A program made the translations under genes and the position numbers. Positions 10,673 through 24,318 of a stretch of DNA of 64,000 nt are shown one piece after another (the stretch's first letter is position 1; each line of letters opens with the position of its first letter). This DNA is from Owenia fusiformis. Its lineage: Eukaryota > Annelida > Polychaeta > Sabellida > Oweniidae. The notes beneath the pieces are model-generated. The model was not told where the DNA came from, did not search any database, and saw nothing but the letters and a program-made list of their open reading frames with translations. The stretch covers positions 48,131,885-48,195,884 of the forward strand of contig CAIIXF020000001.1 of assembly GCA_903813345.2 (NCBI GenBank), given 5' to 3'.

Positions 10673-13600
10673 ATGGCAAGCGTTTCTGATGTGAAGACAT
10701 CTTACAATTTAGAAAATGCACATCAAACCATGAAGCAAGTGAAAGACAAGAAAAGAGACAAATGTTTGAAAATTGGACTTACATTTGGCATTTTAATTGG
10801 ACTAGTTGTCTTTGCAATTGTTTTAGCAGTTTTAATCACAGTGATGGCGCAAAATAATTTCAACTCAGTTCCAAATAACAACAACAACAATGGAGATTGT
10901 ACAACCAGCGAGGTTGTTCAACCAAGAGTTACAGCACATGATGTGAACACTATTAAAGCAGATATTACTGAGCACATAAGAGAAAAACGACAAGGTGGGA
11001 GTCTCATCAGAATTGCTGGGTTTGTGAGGTTGGCATTCCATGACTGTGTTGGAGGTTGCGATGGGTAGGACTTTATTCTTCTTTAAAATATTTCAAAAAA
11101 TTTCAATTACATTATGAATAATATTCATAATTTTTACAAATATTTTCAAAATTTGTGTCCTTTTAAAATACATGTGGTTAAGTCTTTCACATTCCTCATT
11201 CATTCATAGATATTGAATGCCCTGCATATTATTGGCATATTATATTGGGTTTATGTTTCTTTCCTTTGTTATGCATGTCACATACTATTAGAGTAAATAT
11301 GTTTTTTTGTGTCTGTGTCCTTCAAATTTGGAACTTCTCTCATCTAGGGTAAAAATATCATTTGACATGAAACTCACCCTCTCTTATTTATTGCACCCCA
11401 TTGAAAATTGATGTTGAAACTTTAAAACCTGGCTTTTCATTTTCTCTCTTATGTAACTAATTTTGCAATAATGAAACATTGGTTTTTGACTTAGCGCCTT
11501 ATCTATTGCCTGGTTGGGATACAGTAGTTAACTAAGCGATTGTAATTCTCCTTAGTACATTTAATTTAGAGATTTCTAACACTATCATAAATCTAATGAT
11601 TAAAATGTCAACCAATTAGGCATGATGAGAGTTAGTTCAATACAGGTGTATATACAATTCTACTTGTGAAACTAGATTACTGTAGTTTATAACTATATTT
11701 ATTGTACAACTGTGCTATAGCATTTCAAAATGATTCATCTTTTCAATATTTTGAAGAATTCCACAAAGTCACAAACCTTCAATGTAACAATGACTATGCA
11801 AAATGAAAAAAAATTAAATTAAGAAAACCTTATAAAAACAATATTTGAAAAATTGATGAAGAGGCTTTATTATATGTATTATGCAAAAGAGAAATGATAA
11901 AAGTTATATCCTGTGTCCCAAAAATGAGCCACTTTTTGACAAGTATTATGTCCAGGCAACTGATTCACCAAATTCACTTAAATGTATAAAGTAGCTTAAG
12001 AGTATTATTAGCAAGTTGTAAAAATATGAAAAAGATCAAGTAAATATTCTAAGAAATAGAGACCTCTATAGTGTTTGTACCAACTATCATCTTCGCACAC
12101 TCGGTCTTCATCGCGTTCGATGGGAGCCGAGTGAAGTCCGATTAATTTTTTTCATTCATCTCAAATATCCAAAATCCAATTCATTCTCAAATTCATTGGA
12201 GGTGATATTGTTAGAATAAATATGGAAAAGTATTTTTGCTTGGAAATGGATAAAAGAGAGAATCAGATATAACAAGCAGGCTAAACAAAAAATTGTCTCA
12301 ATTTTAGAATATTTTTGGCTCATGTCATTCCTTGTCATGTCTATTTTCTAAAAATCACAAAAGGGCATACTTTATTCAAAGAAAACTAAAGATTTTTACA
12401 ATACTGTATTATTTTTCTGTAAGAATGGTTACCATTCTTATTATTTGGGAGAATTAAAAATTTTCTACCCATTTTTGCACTTTGAATCATTGATAACTTC
12501 ACCAATTTATAACATATTGTGAATCTTTTGGGAGATATTGTATTTGATATTGTAAGCAATAGATTGGTAGGTCAATTATAAAAAGACTTTTATATTAATA
12601 TTATTATTATTATATATTATTAGGCTTATCTATTGCTGAGAAGTTTCTCGTCAAATTCATCTCATTTTTGGTGGAAACGCTCTAAAGTTCTCATTGCGAT
12701 GCCCCGGTATGGGATATTATGACATGGTATCTTGAATTTCTTAGTACTTAGATAATATTTACTTGATCTTCTTCATATTTTCACACCTTGCTATTGATAC
12801 TCTTGGGCTACTTTGTACAAATTTACATCAATTTTTGGTTCATCAGTTGCCGAGATAATACTTGTCAAAAGGTGGCTCATTTTTTCTGGGACACCCAATA
12901 TATGTAGTTGAAATACTTCAGTTCCTAAGATATTATATCTATACATCAATCTAAACTTGTGTTTGATTTATCTGTGGTAATCTTAAAATGAATGAAACAC
13001 AGCTTTTTATTTATTTTAAAGTTATTCATGAACATGATTCCTCAAGAAAAATATCAAAACAGGTAGTACTATGTTCACAAAATATCTTCATTGACACAAG
13101 CTCATTAAATTCATGTTAAATAATTTTGTATACATTTGTACTTCTTCTCAGTTTTTTTTTCAATTCATCTTATTCACTTACTGACATATTCCATAATTTA
13201 AGATATTTTTGAGTAGCTCTATTTCTCATAATATGTATAATATCTTCAACTATTAAATAAAAATCATTATTGCCCAACCACTGATGAAAATATCACTACC
13301 TAATACTTCAGGTGTATTGACTTAGGAAATGGTGAAAATGCTGGACTTGGTCTTTATATTGAAGAACTGGATCCAGTCTACAGCAAATATTCAAATAAAT
13401 TAAGTCGTGCTGACTTTTGGCAACTGGCAGGTATCGCAGCTCTACAAGAGAGTGGTCGCGGTTGCAATAACTGTATTCACCCATGGGTGCAGTTTGTGGC
13501 AGGTTAGTTGATATATGGGGTAGACAATTTCAACTCAGAGAAACTGCAATATATAAACGAATGTTGAGGATCATAGTGTTGAACAAAGTATGACCATTTT

Positions 13601-15417
13601 CTTAAGATTTAAGGTTATTTTGGGTTCATATACTAATATTACATCATATTTTATTTCTAAAAATCAAGACTTATTTCAGGGAAATTCATAGACTTAACAT
13701 TATGTGGTAATTTTCCTATAATTTTGAAGAATTTAGACATTTCTGCATCATGGGTAGTAAATAAAGAATGTGCTCTATTTGTTCCTTTTGATTCTAGCTC
13801 AAAATTCAATAAAAATAATTGATCTTTAACTTTATGTAAATTATGTTATAGGGAGAAAAGACTGCAGCTCGTCTCCCAAATATGATGGCCCACATAGAAT
13901 GTTTCCAAATAATGGAGGCCATGCTAACATAGATGATGTCTTAGGATTTTTCAATTCAACATTTGGTATTTATATTTACTATATAGCATACTTGAAACCA
14001 CACTGAACTTATTGTCACCGTGACATATTATAAAATTGCCCATAAAAATCCTCTGGGTGCAACAATTAAAAACTATTAAAATTGTTTACACTTTCTAGAT
14101 TTATTATAGTTGAGGGTTGTTTTTCATGAAAAAAATGCATGAAACATGACTGGCCTTGATATTATTTGATATCATTCCAGAAAGCGTGATCACCTCACCC
14201 TGTTAAAATGGAGCTAGAATGCGTCATACAACATTTAAAATTACATTACCAAAGTAATATAGAGTTATATTTCACTAGCTGAACTTCAAAGTATTTCAGA
14301 CTCCAAAAAAGCTTTCCTCCAACTGAAAAAATGATCTGATTATAAATCCAAAATTTCATGTTAAAATAATAACATTGATGTACAATCCATCAGAATAATA
14401 AACATCTAATGATATTTTTCAACTGCCTAGGTCTCTCAAGATCCCAGCCAGAGCTAGCAGTTGCACTTCTTGGTGCACATTCTCTGGGACGAACACATAG
14501 AGGAGCATCGGGATGGGATGGTCCCTGGGATCTTACACCAGACCGCCTAGATCAGAGCTACTACAGCGATATGATGAGACTTAATTGGACAGAGGTCGAG
14601 ATAAGCAATAACAAGCACCAATGGAAACCTCCAATTGGTATAACTCAAGAAATATTTTTGATTTGATTAAAGTGTGAATTTTGATGTTATAAGAACATTG
14701 TAGCTTTTAGCTGTTGTCATATTGAAGTGAATAGATAAGATTTAGATTCAGCTGATTTGACAATGCCTGGTTTTAAACATGTGACCATTTTTAGCCGATA
14801 TATACAGCTTTAACTTAGTCATGCCATTTCATATTTCATTATTACTTACTTAGTAACTCAGTATTTTAATTATATACAAGGCCGTAGCCAGGTTTGTCAA
14901 GAGGGTTCACTATTCAAAAAATTCCAGGTGAGTTTCAGTGTTCACATTGAACAAAAATCACTGAAAAAGTGTTTAGAATGGTGAAAAAACTTCATGATTT
15001 TGAAAGATTTTTGACCAAGGGATTCACTCGAACTCCCCCCCCCCCAAACACCCCCCTGGCTAGGGGCCTGATATTTAAAAAGATTTCTGGGTTACAAACC
15101 TGTCCTTTAGAACAACTTAAACAACTTCAAAATACATTGAAATATTGTATACACACAGATTTTAATCCATTTTTTCAGGAAATACAATGATGCTACATGC
15201 AGACATGTGCTTACATAAAGTTATCAGTCCAATAAACACAACAACAGGACAATCTGCCTGTCCATTTGCACAGCTCTGTGACAATCAGCCAGAAACTTCT
15301 AAATTTGTTCAATTATTTGCTGATGATCTTGAGGCATGGGAGCGGAATTTCCAGGCAGCATACTATAAGATGATAACAACTGGCTACACAAATGCAGAGC
15401 TTTATGTACCAGCTTAG
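10673..15417 (+). CDS. Membrane-anchored heme peroxidase, plant/fungal superfamily, class-I-like (5 exons)
   Basis: Exons are 10673-11064, 13312-13502, 13852-13965, 14431-14637 and 15179-15417; all junctions are GT-AG and the spliced frame is 380 codons. Residues 1-30 are cytosolic and Lys-rich, about 32-58 form one membrane segment, and a short Asn run follows (68-73), predicting a type II protein with its catalytic domain outside or in the lumen. Catalytic residues by alignment from memory with cytochrome c peroxidase: distal Arg119 and His123 (RLAFHDC), proximal His249 (GAHSLGRTH), Trp265 (SGWDGPW) at the Trp191 position and Asp310 (MMLHADM) at the Asp235 position. The distal Phe122 and HDC motif resemble class II/III enzymes instead. 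The expected reaction is H2O2-dependent one-electron oxidation; the reductant is unknown. Animal relatives are usually labelled ascorbate peroxidase-like. A possible polyadenylation signal, AATAAA, lies at 15898. Confidence 0.9.
11909..12898. mobile_element. Non-autonomous Tc1/mariner-like transposon, about 150-bp TIRs, TA flanks
   Basis: It lies within intron 1 of the peroxidase gene. The left end (from TCCTGTGTCCCA) and the reverse complement of the right end (TTGGGTGTCCCA) match over about 150 bases with few differences, including the shared stretch TTTTGACAAGTATTAT. A TA dinucleotide flanks each side (11907-11908 and 12899-12900), the signature of Tc1/mariner insertion. The 990-bp element has no transposase frame. 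A GC-richer centre at about 12090-12140 contains paired ACTCGG/CCGAGT arms. Confidence 0.82.
14878..15072. mobile_element. Diverged copy of the GGCCCGTAGCCAGG repeat family
   Basis: It starts AAGGCCGTAGCCAGG and ends CCTGGCTAGGGGCCTG, with a poly-C tract near 15037-15060. The same family occurs at 22,800-22,905 and, most intact, at 25,685-25,804. It lies in intron 4 of the peroxidase gene. Confidence 0.65.
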
Positions 15418-16129
15418 AGAGAGACAGGATAAACAAGTTGTTGTCATTGGGGGGGAGGGGGGGGGGCATATGAATGATATATGACTGCAGATTATTGTAT
15501 AGACTTACAAACTTAAATATTTACAAAGACGGGGAAATATCAAAACAACAGATAAAGGTATCAAAAACCAAGTTGAGATTTTGCTTCTTAAAAGAGGAAA
15601 TATCTAAACAACAGATAAAGGGATCAAAAATCAACATGGACATGTTGAAATTAACAAATGAGATCACTAAGCAATCAAAAAGGTTATTTTTCTATTATAA
15701 TTTCTGAAACTATAAATCTACTAGCTTGCTGTATAAGTAATCATTCTAACTCATGTTTAAGTTTATAGGAATATGAAGTTATACCTGGTACTATAGCAGT
15801 GACATCTATAAAATGAGAAAATGCTTATTCACAACTCGTCGCATTGTGCAACACATAATAATGTATAACACAATAATGATGTTTATAAGATATAATGAAT
15901 AAATTTACTGTTAAAATAGCAACAATAACATAAACTACTGTATTTAGTCTTTCAAAAGTCTTTCAATTGGGCCATAAGAAGTAAAAATGTCACAACTTCA
16001 AATACTTAAAAAGAGTAACAATTTGTTATATATGTCAAATTACAGCCATCGATGTAATATGCCTATTACAAGAAATGACGGCTTAAACAATAAGACATCA
16101 CTTCAGACATGTATATCCCTTTTCTTATA
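15418..16129. other. Peroxidase 3' UTR and downstream sequence
   Basis: A poly-G tract with a single A interruption lies at about 15449-15467 and a candidate AATAAA polyadenylation signal at 15898-15903. The imperfectly repeated phrase GAAATATCTAAACAACAGATAAAG occurs at about 15535 and 15597. No gene is seen. Confidence 0.5.
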
Positions 16130-16305
16130 CAGTAAAACCTGTCTTAGTGAATACCTCTCTCTAGTGAACACTTTTCTCTAGTAGACACCCATCCTCAACA
16201 CATACTCTAACGACTTCTGTATAAACCACACTCTCTGTAGTGAAAACCTACCAACACTGAAAGTTTTTTCTAGGTTAAACTGTTCAATATACATAGGTTG
16301 TACTG
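16130..16305. mobile_element. Pogo-like MITE, copy 1
   Basis: It begins CAGTAAAACCTGT and ends in a diverged GGTTGTACTG, with TA on both sides (16128-16129 and 16306-16307). It is similar along its length to the element at 49849-50025, sharing GTCTTAGTGAA, CTCTCTCTAGTGAACAC and GACTTCTGTATAAA. At 176 bp it has no coding capacity. Confidence 0.75.
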
Positions 16306-16439
16306 TACATGTAGCTTATTTTGCTTCTTAAAAGAGAATGTCACCAGGCAGTGACACACAAATAAAGAATTTTAATTAATTTACAAGTTTCTTCAGCCAG
16401 AGAACACTGTGACATACAAAGGATGCTTCAGTCACCTAC

Positions 16440-16604
16440 CATCAAAATCTCAGCTGTTAGTTTCCTCATTGTAGCTTTGTCATACATATCCTTATCCTCA
16501 TATATTGCTATACCATCATCAGGATCCTGGTGAATATCCTCATGTATATCATGACTATATAGATCAACATACTCTCCCAGTTGCTTGAAACTTCCCATAT
16601 CAGT
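16440..16604 (-). CDS. Acidic exon, predicted second coding exon of the FAK-like gene
   Basis: This 55-codon exon is open between an acceptor ending TTTAATAG and a donor GTAGGT, phase 0 on both sides. It reads TDMGSFKQLGEYVDLYSHDI, then an Asp/Glu/His-rich stretch with several tyrosines in acidic context (AIYEDKDMYDKA), and ends KLTAEILM. Acidic tyrosine motifs are typical tyrosine-kinase substrate sites, which fits a FAK N-terminal extension, but no named domain is visible. The phase matches the exon at 3473-3697 exactly. It could instead be a first coding exon starting at its internal ATG. Confidence 0.5.
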
Positions 16605-16605
16605 C

Positions 16606-19600
16606 TATTAAATATTCTGAATTTGATTAAATGCCTTGCCACTTACGTAATATAAGAAAGGAAGAGGAAGCCCATGGAATATCATGCACATACATGCTTA
16701 TCAGACTCTAAACATGAGAGAAATCATAATTCCAAAACATGTGATATTTAACATCTATAAGGCTTCATGTTAAGAGTCAGCAATGGAGACTGTACTGAGT
16801 CAGAACTGATAATATACCTAGCCAAAAACAACCAACTCTGGTCAAACTTTCCATATTATGTTCTCATTATCTGAAACATCAAACTCCCCTCAAAAAAAAT
16901 CTACAACTAATAATTAAGACAATTGGTCTTAATTCTTTTATGATCTATCCTTGCTAACTATTCATGTAGGTACACTATATAGCAAGTAAACCGCTGATCA
17001 CTGTATCATTAGTATTTTACTCCAAGGATGATAGCATATGTAATCTTATCCAGAGGAAAACATTGCTGTGAGGCTTATTTTGAAACATAAACCATTGGTA
17101 TCTAGAATAGACAAATGTCAATGATTACTGTATGGTCAGGGATAATAACAAGTGTATCTACCACCAAAAGCAAGCAAGCCACAAGTCAGTTGCTATCATC
17201 CACAATCCTAATCTACTGGTGAAACTTTACAAATACCTGCAAAAGCATATAGTGATTCCATCATAGTAAATGACAACGATGATGAATCTACTGGTGAAAC
17301 TGAACCTTTTGACCAAGTGATGCTTATGTGATAGAAATAAATAACTTCATGAAGAAATATTTCTCATGTCTTCACATGAAGATTAAATCATCAAATCAAA
17401 CCTCTCTGACATCATACACAATTTATTTACTAGTTCTACATCAGAAGATCCACTGATACAGCAATGCATTAAATTATATCCTTAATTTGATAATTTCCAG
17501 TATTTAATTATACGATCAACAGTTTTCATGCCTTATAACTGACATGGTTTTTAAAAATATATTTCTATTTTTCTAATGTTGCCCTTAGTATATTTTTACT
17601 TTAAAAATCTGTTCGCTTATTATATTTTTTCTCTGTTTCAAATACTTATCCACAATGCCAATGCACAGTCTAAGACAAGGTCTCAACGAGTATTATAAGT
17701 CTGTAAGTTTATATTGAATGGAGTAGAACAGAATCTTAATTGCATTAATATTTACGAAACCAAATATCAAGGAAATGACTTTGAAACCAGAAGATTGAGT
17801 GGCATTACTGTTTATATAAAGCGTTGTGTATCAAAATACGCCAAAGATTTGAGTATAGGGTATATTGACCACTTAACAACAAAACAACCACTAAAAATTC
17901 GGGTATAGGGTATACTGACCACTTAAGCAACCACTAATGCATGTATTCTAAATATATAAATTGGGGTCCTTTCCTACCATACTCATCCCAATACATAACA
18001 ATGTATACATATTGTCATGTGATCAAATACCTCCAATCAGCATTGAGAATAAAAGAAAGTGGTCTGAAATATCATGGGACTGAAGATAATCAGCGGTACA
18101 AATAGAATAATACATGACCTCCTTCATAAATATTTGTTGACTCAGATTACTTTATCAATTAATTCTACTCATTGCGGAAATAAACAAAGAATTGGTCAGT
18201 TTTAATTCCAAGTCTAACCCCTGCCTTTATATAAAAATCATTAAAAAAGATCTCATTCTATTTTTTTATATGTTTCTGTCTAGCATATTTGTTATTTATT
18301 TATTTCAAATGAATTTCATATCTATAGGATTTTTAAGAATAAAAGTAGAAATATTTTTGATTGTATATTACAGGCAACAGGAGAACAACCAGGAATCAGA
18401 AAATATTGAATCCATGTTGTATCCTTGTCCCCTAATTGGATGCATATTTAGAGATAAAACAACTGCATTGCACCTAAATAACTTATCCTCTACCCCATTC
18501 CTATCCCCCCCCCCAACTATCTAGTTAACCACAATGCATGGGAGGGACAATACAGGGGTTTAATGGCTTGATGGACTATTGAAGTAAAACGACATACTTT
18601 TTATTCGGCAATAATATTTTAAACTAGATGGCTGGGAAATCCAAGATGGTTGAAAAGGGAATAGAACAAACATTTGTAAAGCTATCAGCAGTGATGAATC
18701 AGCCATGGAATTCAACTTTGGGTTTGTTTATATACAGAACCATGTAATTGTGTTACATAAAGACCATCAAGTGCAAAACTTATCAGAAGTCGGTAAGTGA
18801 AATATAGAGGTGTATTTCAAAACATTCTCATAGAAAATATTTCACAATTTTTTTGAGAAAAACATATTTTGAGAAATATTTTATTGTATGATTTAGAGCC
18901 TTATGCCCAATGTTTTTCTTACTCATTTTCGAGATTTTTTGAAGATAAGTGTAAGATACCTTGAATTTACACTGAGATGGGTGAATAATGTATGTTGTAA
19001 ATCCTCAATGTAAATGCACATGATGACTTCTTCCTTTGGAATGCCAACTCGCCATCAAAGCATTGGAATTACCAGAACAACCCAGAAAACAGAACACTGC
19101 GTACTAACTAATAATCATAAAAAACATAAACCTACAAATGTGTACCAGTCATTAATTCAGACAGCTTTAAAACCCACCTAAAACCGAAACACCCTTATCT
19201 CCTTCTACTTGTCTGAGGGTACAGTGTATTTTAGTAGGTAATACCTTCACTGATCAAAATGATCCCCTTTCATTTCTACTTTCTTTCCAGTTTCTTTTCC
19301 AAAAGACATAAAAAATATCATTTTCAAGTATAAAGTATAAATTTCTTATTCTGAACTTACCCGCTTGTTGTTATTATTATTTTTGGGTGAAGGAGGTGGT
19401 CCTAATCTTATAATACATGTATCATGCATTGTACAATGTTTTGTTTATTACTGTATAATATCCTTTTGAAGATGTTGCTGATAATGATAATACTCCAAGA
19501 ATGTAAGTTCCTCACAATAATACAAATAACACATGTAGCGAATCCATGGTTGGTAGCATCTTTATTGAGACATAATAAAATCCTGAGTAGCTAGAAAACC

Positions 19601-19897
19601 TCTTTGTAGGTCTGTGGCATTCTGATATCTATATCCATAATCCAATACAATCTACAAGTCAAGTCAACTCAGCCAACTCCCACAGTTCCACTTGATACAA
19701 GATTCTGCTTACTTTAAGAGGAAGCGATTTATAAAAGTTGACCTCTTGAATTTGTAACTTTATCTTGTAATCCTGGTTGAATCCTTGCCAGTAATTTCAA
19801 ATCTAGTCTTTGTGATTTCACCCTTTGTCTTGAAAATTATACGTTAAGAACCAGATTTTCTTGGAGATCTGTAGAATGTACAGTGTAAATAACATAC
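16606..19897. other. Intron of the FAK-like gene, no gene seen
   Basis: AT-rich with only short open frames. 17,790-17,925 contains the duplicated phrase GGGTATATTGACCACTTAA-like at about 17,858 and 17,909. Nothing else is supported. Confidence 0.45.
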
Positions 19898-20074
19898 CTT
19901 TTCAGTATATCTCTTACATTTCGATTGTATTTTGTACAAAATTTATTAAAGCATAAAACATTTTCAGGTGGAATGTGCTCAAATCCGGAACCTGGAGGTT
20001 TCATATCACATTTTGTCTCAAGGCAACTGATCAACCCTCTCACCATCTTCAAATCATGCATATTCTCAAAAGTA
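19898..20074 (-). CDS. Weak candidate exon, unknown protein
   Basis: An open stretch of 59 codons lies between a possible acceptor (TTGTTTTGAG) and a good donor (AAAAG|GTATGT), with phase 2 on both sides. It contains five cysteines and the phrases ISCLETKCDMKPPGSGFEHI and CFNKFCTKYNRNVRDILK. The phase does not match the phase-0 exons of the FAK-like gene, so it would belong to another transcript, or be a fragment of a mobile element. No family is recognised. Confidence 0.22.
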
Positions 20075-23000
20075 CTCAAAACAAGAGAAATTATCAAGGA
20101 GTATGTATTAATAGAATTACTACTTAATATATAACCATATAACATGTAAGGGGTTCTATGGTTGTCTTCAACTTTAAAAATTTGAAATTTAATCACTAGG
20201 GATGAACTTTTTAAGAAGATTTATCAAAGGATGGCTCATGTATCCATATATCCCATCTTATACATACATCTGATTGGTTGAATTTTATAGTCATGTGATA
20301 CTAAAACAAAATAAATTTATCCCTAAATTCGAATAAATGAATATAGAATAGAACATTTTGCTTAAAATGTCAAAAAACTAAAGTGATACTGGGATATCTA
20401 AACCTCTAGTCTTTTTATAAACTCTGAGATATCAATATCCAGATCTCATAGATTTTTTAACTGTCCTAAAACAGTGCAAGAGTTTGCCAGTATTCCCCAA
20501 ATGATTTCCCATAGGGATATACGATTACTGAACATAGTGAAACAGTTTGTAAAAAACTACGTCAAGATGTCAAACAGGATTTCGCAGATGAGATATTAAA
20601 TGATAAGTGGGAAGAAGCTGGATGTTTACGCATCAGGTTGAGAATCAGAAAGACAAGAGCATGAAGATTTGAGGATTGATGAGTTGTATACATGGTATAG
20701 TTTTACAATCTCGGTCTCTGAATCTCCCCTCCCCATTTACTTCGCAAGCAGCTTGTTGAGGAGAGGTGAATGGGGGAAGGGGTTACAAGACTTAAAGCAA
20801 GACTACATTATACACAGACACACTAACCTACACCCTGCTGAGAAACCACAAAACACAAGGGACAATCACTTGAAAAAAGAAAATGAAACATGAACAACAT
20901 TTACCAAAATATATCCTCAAAAGACCTGACTAGTGCTAACAAATGTAAAATAAAACAATAGTCAGTTTGATAAAATGAAAGTATAAACATCTATGACTCA
21001 AAAATGGATAGGAACAAATAAACAAAATGATGTGAAGAATTGTGGAAGTGGTCAGTCTAGTCATAATAACAAAGTTGACAAACTCTTTATGAGATTGATA
21101 GACTGAAGGTCAACTTTCAAGAACAATAGAGTAGTTTCTAAATAGCTTTAAAATCTTGCTAAATCTAGTTTTTTCATGAGATTTTTAGAGATTTGGACTT
21201 TTAACCTCTAATGACTTACTTTTCTTTATTTTTGATAGCATATTTGAATTCAGTGACAAGTTTTCTCCATTAATAAGTTTGATTTACGAAGTCATGTCAT
21301 TTAAATCATTTTCCATGACATTTAAAAAAACTTGGGCCAAATCTCCATTGGTGCAATGCTAAGATTCATTAAAACCTTGGCTTATTTGTATGACAACCAC
21401 TATTTTCATGTTTAATCACAATATGTACATTAACAGTATCATCCGATAATATGCCATTCGAGTTTCAGACAGATTCAACAAACACTTTTTGACAAATCAT
21501 GAAATTAAGTGACTATTGCAAGTTTCTAGCATTGAACTGAATGGAGGTGTGGCCCAAGAAAATCAAAGACAAACAAGGGTGACATCTATCATGTCAGCGT
21601 TATTCAGCTATTTAGAAACTATACAATTGCTGTTGGTATTTTCTGATAAGTCCGTATCTTACCATAAAGAAAGTAAACACACATATACTTTGTGTTGTGA
21701 AGCTTTTAGATCACCCATAAAGTATAAATGGTACTCTGAAGCTCAGATAGTATATGATAACGCAAAATTGAAATATTGAAAAGGGTAAAGGAATCTGCTT
21801 TGTCTTCCAATGAGAATTGCATTACTGCCTTCTCAAACTTTACCATAACAAGAACAGATGCATACATGGGTCAATCTTTAGTTCCTAAATTGATCTTGGA
21901 CTGTTTGTTGTTTTATGATTAGTGGTTCTGAGGTTATCACAACATAACACAAAGACCTAGGTAGGAATCAACAACAAAGTTTCAGACACATTGATTACAA
22001 TGATTACTTGTCTCACCAAAATGTTTTACATCATGTTGAAGAACAGTATGCTTAGAAAAGTTATGCATATCATTTCTATATGATATTGTGATTAAACACC
22101 ATAACAACACAATAAGAATATGTTCAAATGGTGGTTGTAAAGATGGTTTTAACATAATAACAAAGAAGTGACCAGCCCTGAACCTTTTATCAGAGGCCAC
22201 CAGTTACAGATTGTTTCCTTTCTGGTGTTTATGGCAAGTGAAAGTGGTCTGTATAATAAACATCTACATGGATCCAGCTGGCTTGGACAAACAACAATGG
22301 CTGGCATGATAACCCCAGCACGATAAAGATATCTACTTTCCTGCGTATGTACTAGCCTCCTTGAGAGATGAGAGGTAGGGGGGGGGGGGTGTCTAACTTC
22401 AAAAGATTTTAGAATATAGCGAAAGGAAACAAAACATAAGAAAAATGTGGCATGATAAACCAGCCAAGAATGATATAATGATATAGATGTCTACTTCCAC
22501 TTTTGTTATAATGAGTATGGGATGAAGTCTCTAATTCATTCTCAGAATAAGGAAGGAAGGAAAGAAACACAACAATAATAGTGGCATGATGACCCAGCCA
22601 TAGTCATTGTTTCAATTTACATTAGAATAAAATGACAAATGTTAGGGATGGTGTTCAATATTATAAACAGTTGTAGAAAAACAAAGTGAATTTCAAATGA
22701 TTTGATCCCCTCCCAGCTCCCCTCATCTTACAAAATTTTAAAATGTTGATTTGTCTTTTACTTGAACACAATTTGCTAACAAAAACATCATTAACCCCCA
22801 AGTGATTTTAGCCATATTTGGGCCAAAATTGTCAAATGTGAACCCCCCCTAGAAATTTTTGAAAACTGAACCCCCCCCCTTGGCAAATCTTGGCTACGGG
22901 CCTGATGACTAAGCACCTCTATCCTGAAACTTATTGTATGTTTATGTTTTTGTTACACTAGCAACTTGCTCTGATATTATTTGTGGAGCTTCTTTTAAAA

Positions 23001-24318
23001 ACTGTAAAAGGATATTAACAGAGGCATATATAGTGAAATATAAGCTGAAATGAAAGATCTCAAAAGCCTAGACTTTTGGATATCCCATATCCTAAAGTAT
23101 CCCGCTGGTTTCTCACAACTGAGAAGAATCTGATGATCTGGTTTATCATGTTGTGAAAACTTTCAATTTACATAGAAAACCTCTAATTTAGAAACATTCT
23201 GAAGACAGGGTGTATAAAACTACTTCATACTTCATACTGAACACTTATATATTATATTGTGTTTACATTTTACCCCTCCTACACATTTGCTTATGTATAT
23301 CCACACCACTTGAAATGTTGCACCTGGTATATATGTGAATCTTCTAAGGAGAGATAAACATTTGAACTTACTCACCTAACTGATTCTTGCTCGTTAATCA
23401 ATCACCATTTTCAGTACAGTATCTTCCTGATATCATATATAAATTCAGCACAGTATCTTCTTGATATCATATATAAATTCAGGACAGATCTACAAGAGAT
23501 CTATTTTCTGCAGGAGCTTACCTAATTAGACTCTGACCTGAAGGGAACCCAAAAATGAAAACAAGAAACAAGAAATTCTCAAAACATGAAAGTAATTGAA
23601 CCTGTATATGTAAAAGCCTGTACTGTACAAGAATTCTACCTGCCTATAGCATGTCATGCACGCAATAAGCACATTCCGCCTTGTAAACCATCATTACTCA
23701 AGTGAACTATGATAATTAATCTATATTGAGGTATCCTTTCTTCAAATTGATCGTAATCATATGCTTGGGTGTTTCAGGTAGCACTAAATCACTTAATATT
23801 AAGTGTTTCAGATGGCACTAAATCATGAAGAAAGTTAGGACAGGTTAGAAATAGATAATCTAATCAAATAACCTGAGGAATGATTCTAACATGGTTAATG
23901 TCCATCTATCTCCATGTAGTAAATCCAGGTACCAAAAACAACATTTAAGGTACAAATAATCAGCCAAATATTTGATTCAGCACTTCTGCGTTGACTTTCT
24001 GCCTCCATATCACATTTAAGATATGAGTAACCAATACAACCCCTGTGTCGAGTCTCTGACCCCCCTCCCCATATTTACTTTTACACACTCATCCAATAAC
24101 TACTGTAGATAGTGAAGATCAGAAAATGTTATGCAGCTAGATAGGTAGAAAAAGGTGACCGAAAAAAAGGAAAAACAAGGGTTCTGCTTGACAGCGCCAT
24201 ACTACTACTATACTTAAAGAATATCAACATTAGACTAGACTCCATTAATATATTATTCACTGCTTCCCCTTCAAGTATAAGAAGATCATGTTCACCTTTG
24301 ACTTAACATAATAATTAC
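20075..24318. other. Non-coding stretch with short repeats
   Basis: A poly-G run lies at about 22378-22390. A truncated copy of the GGCCCGTAGCCAGG repeat family lies at about 22,800-22,905, ending GGCTACGGGCCTG. A 34-bp unit (ACAGTATCTTCCTGATATCA...) is duplicated in tandem at 23416-23483, and a GTTTCAGGTAGCACTAAATCA-like block is duplicated at 23773-23826. No exon is supported. Confidence 0.5.

Noticed and set aside
19925-20134. Plus-strand ORF of 69 codons
   Set aside because: It overlaps the minus-strand candidate exon and shows no domain or splice flanks.
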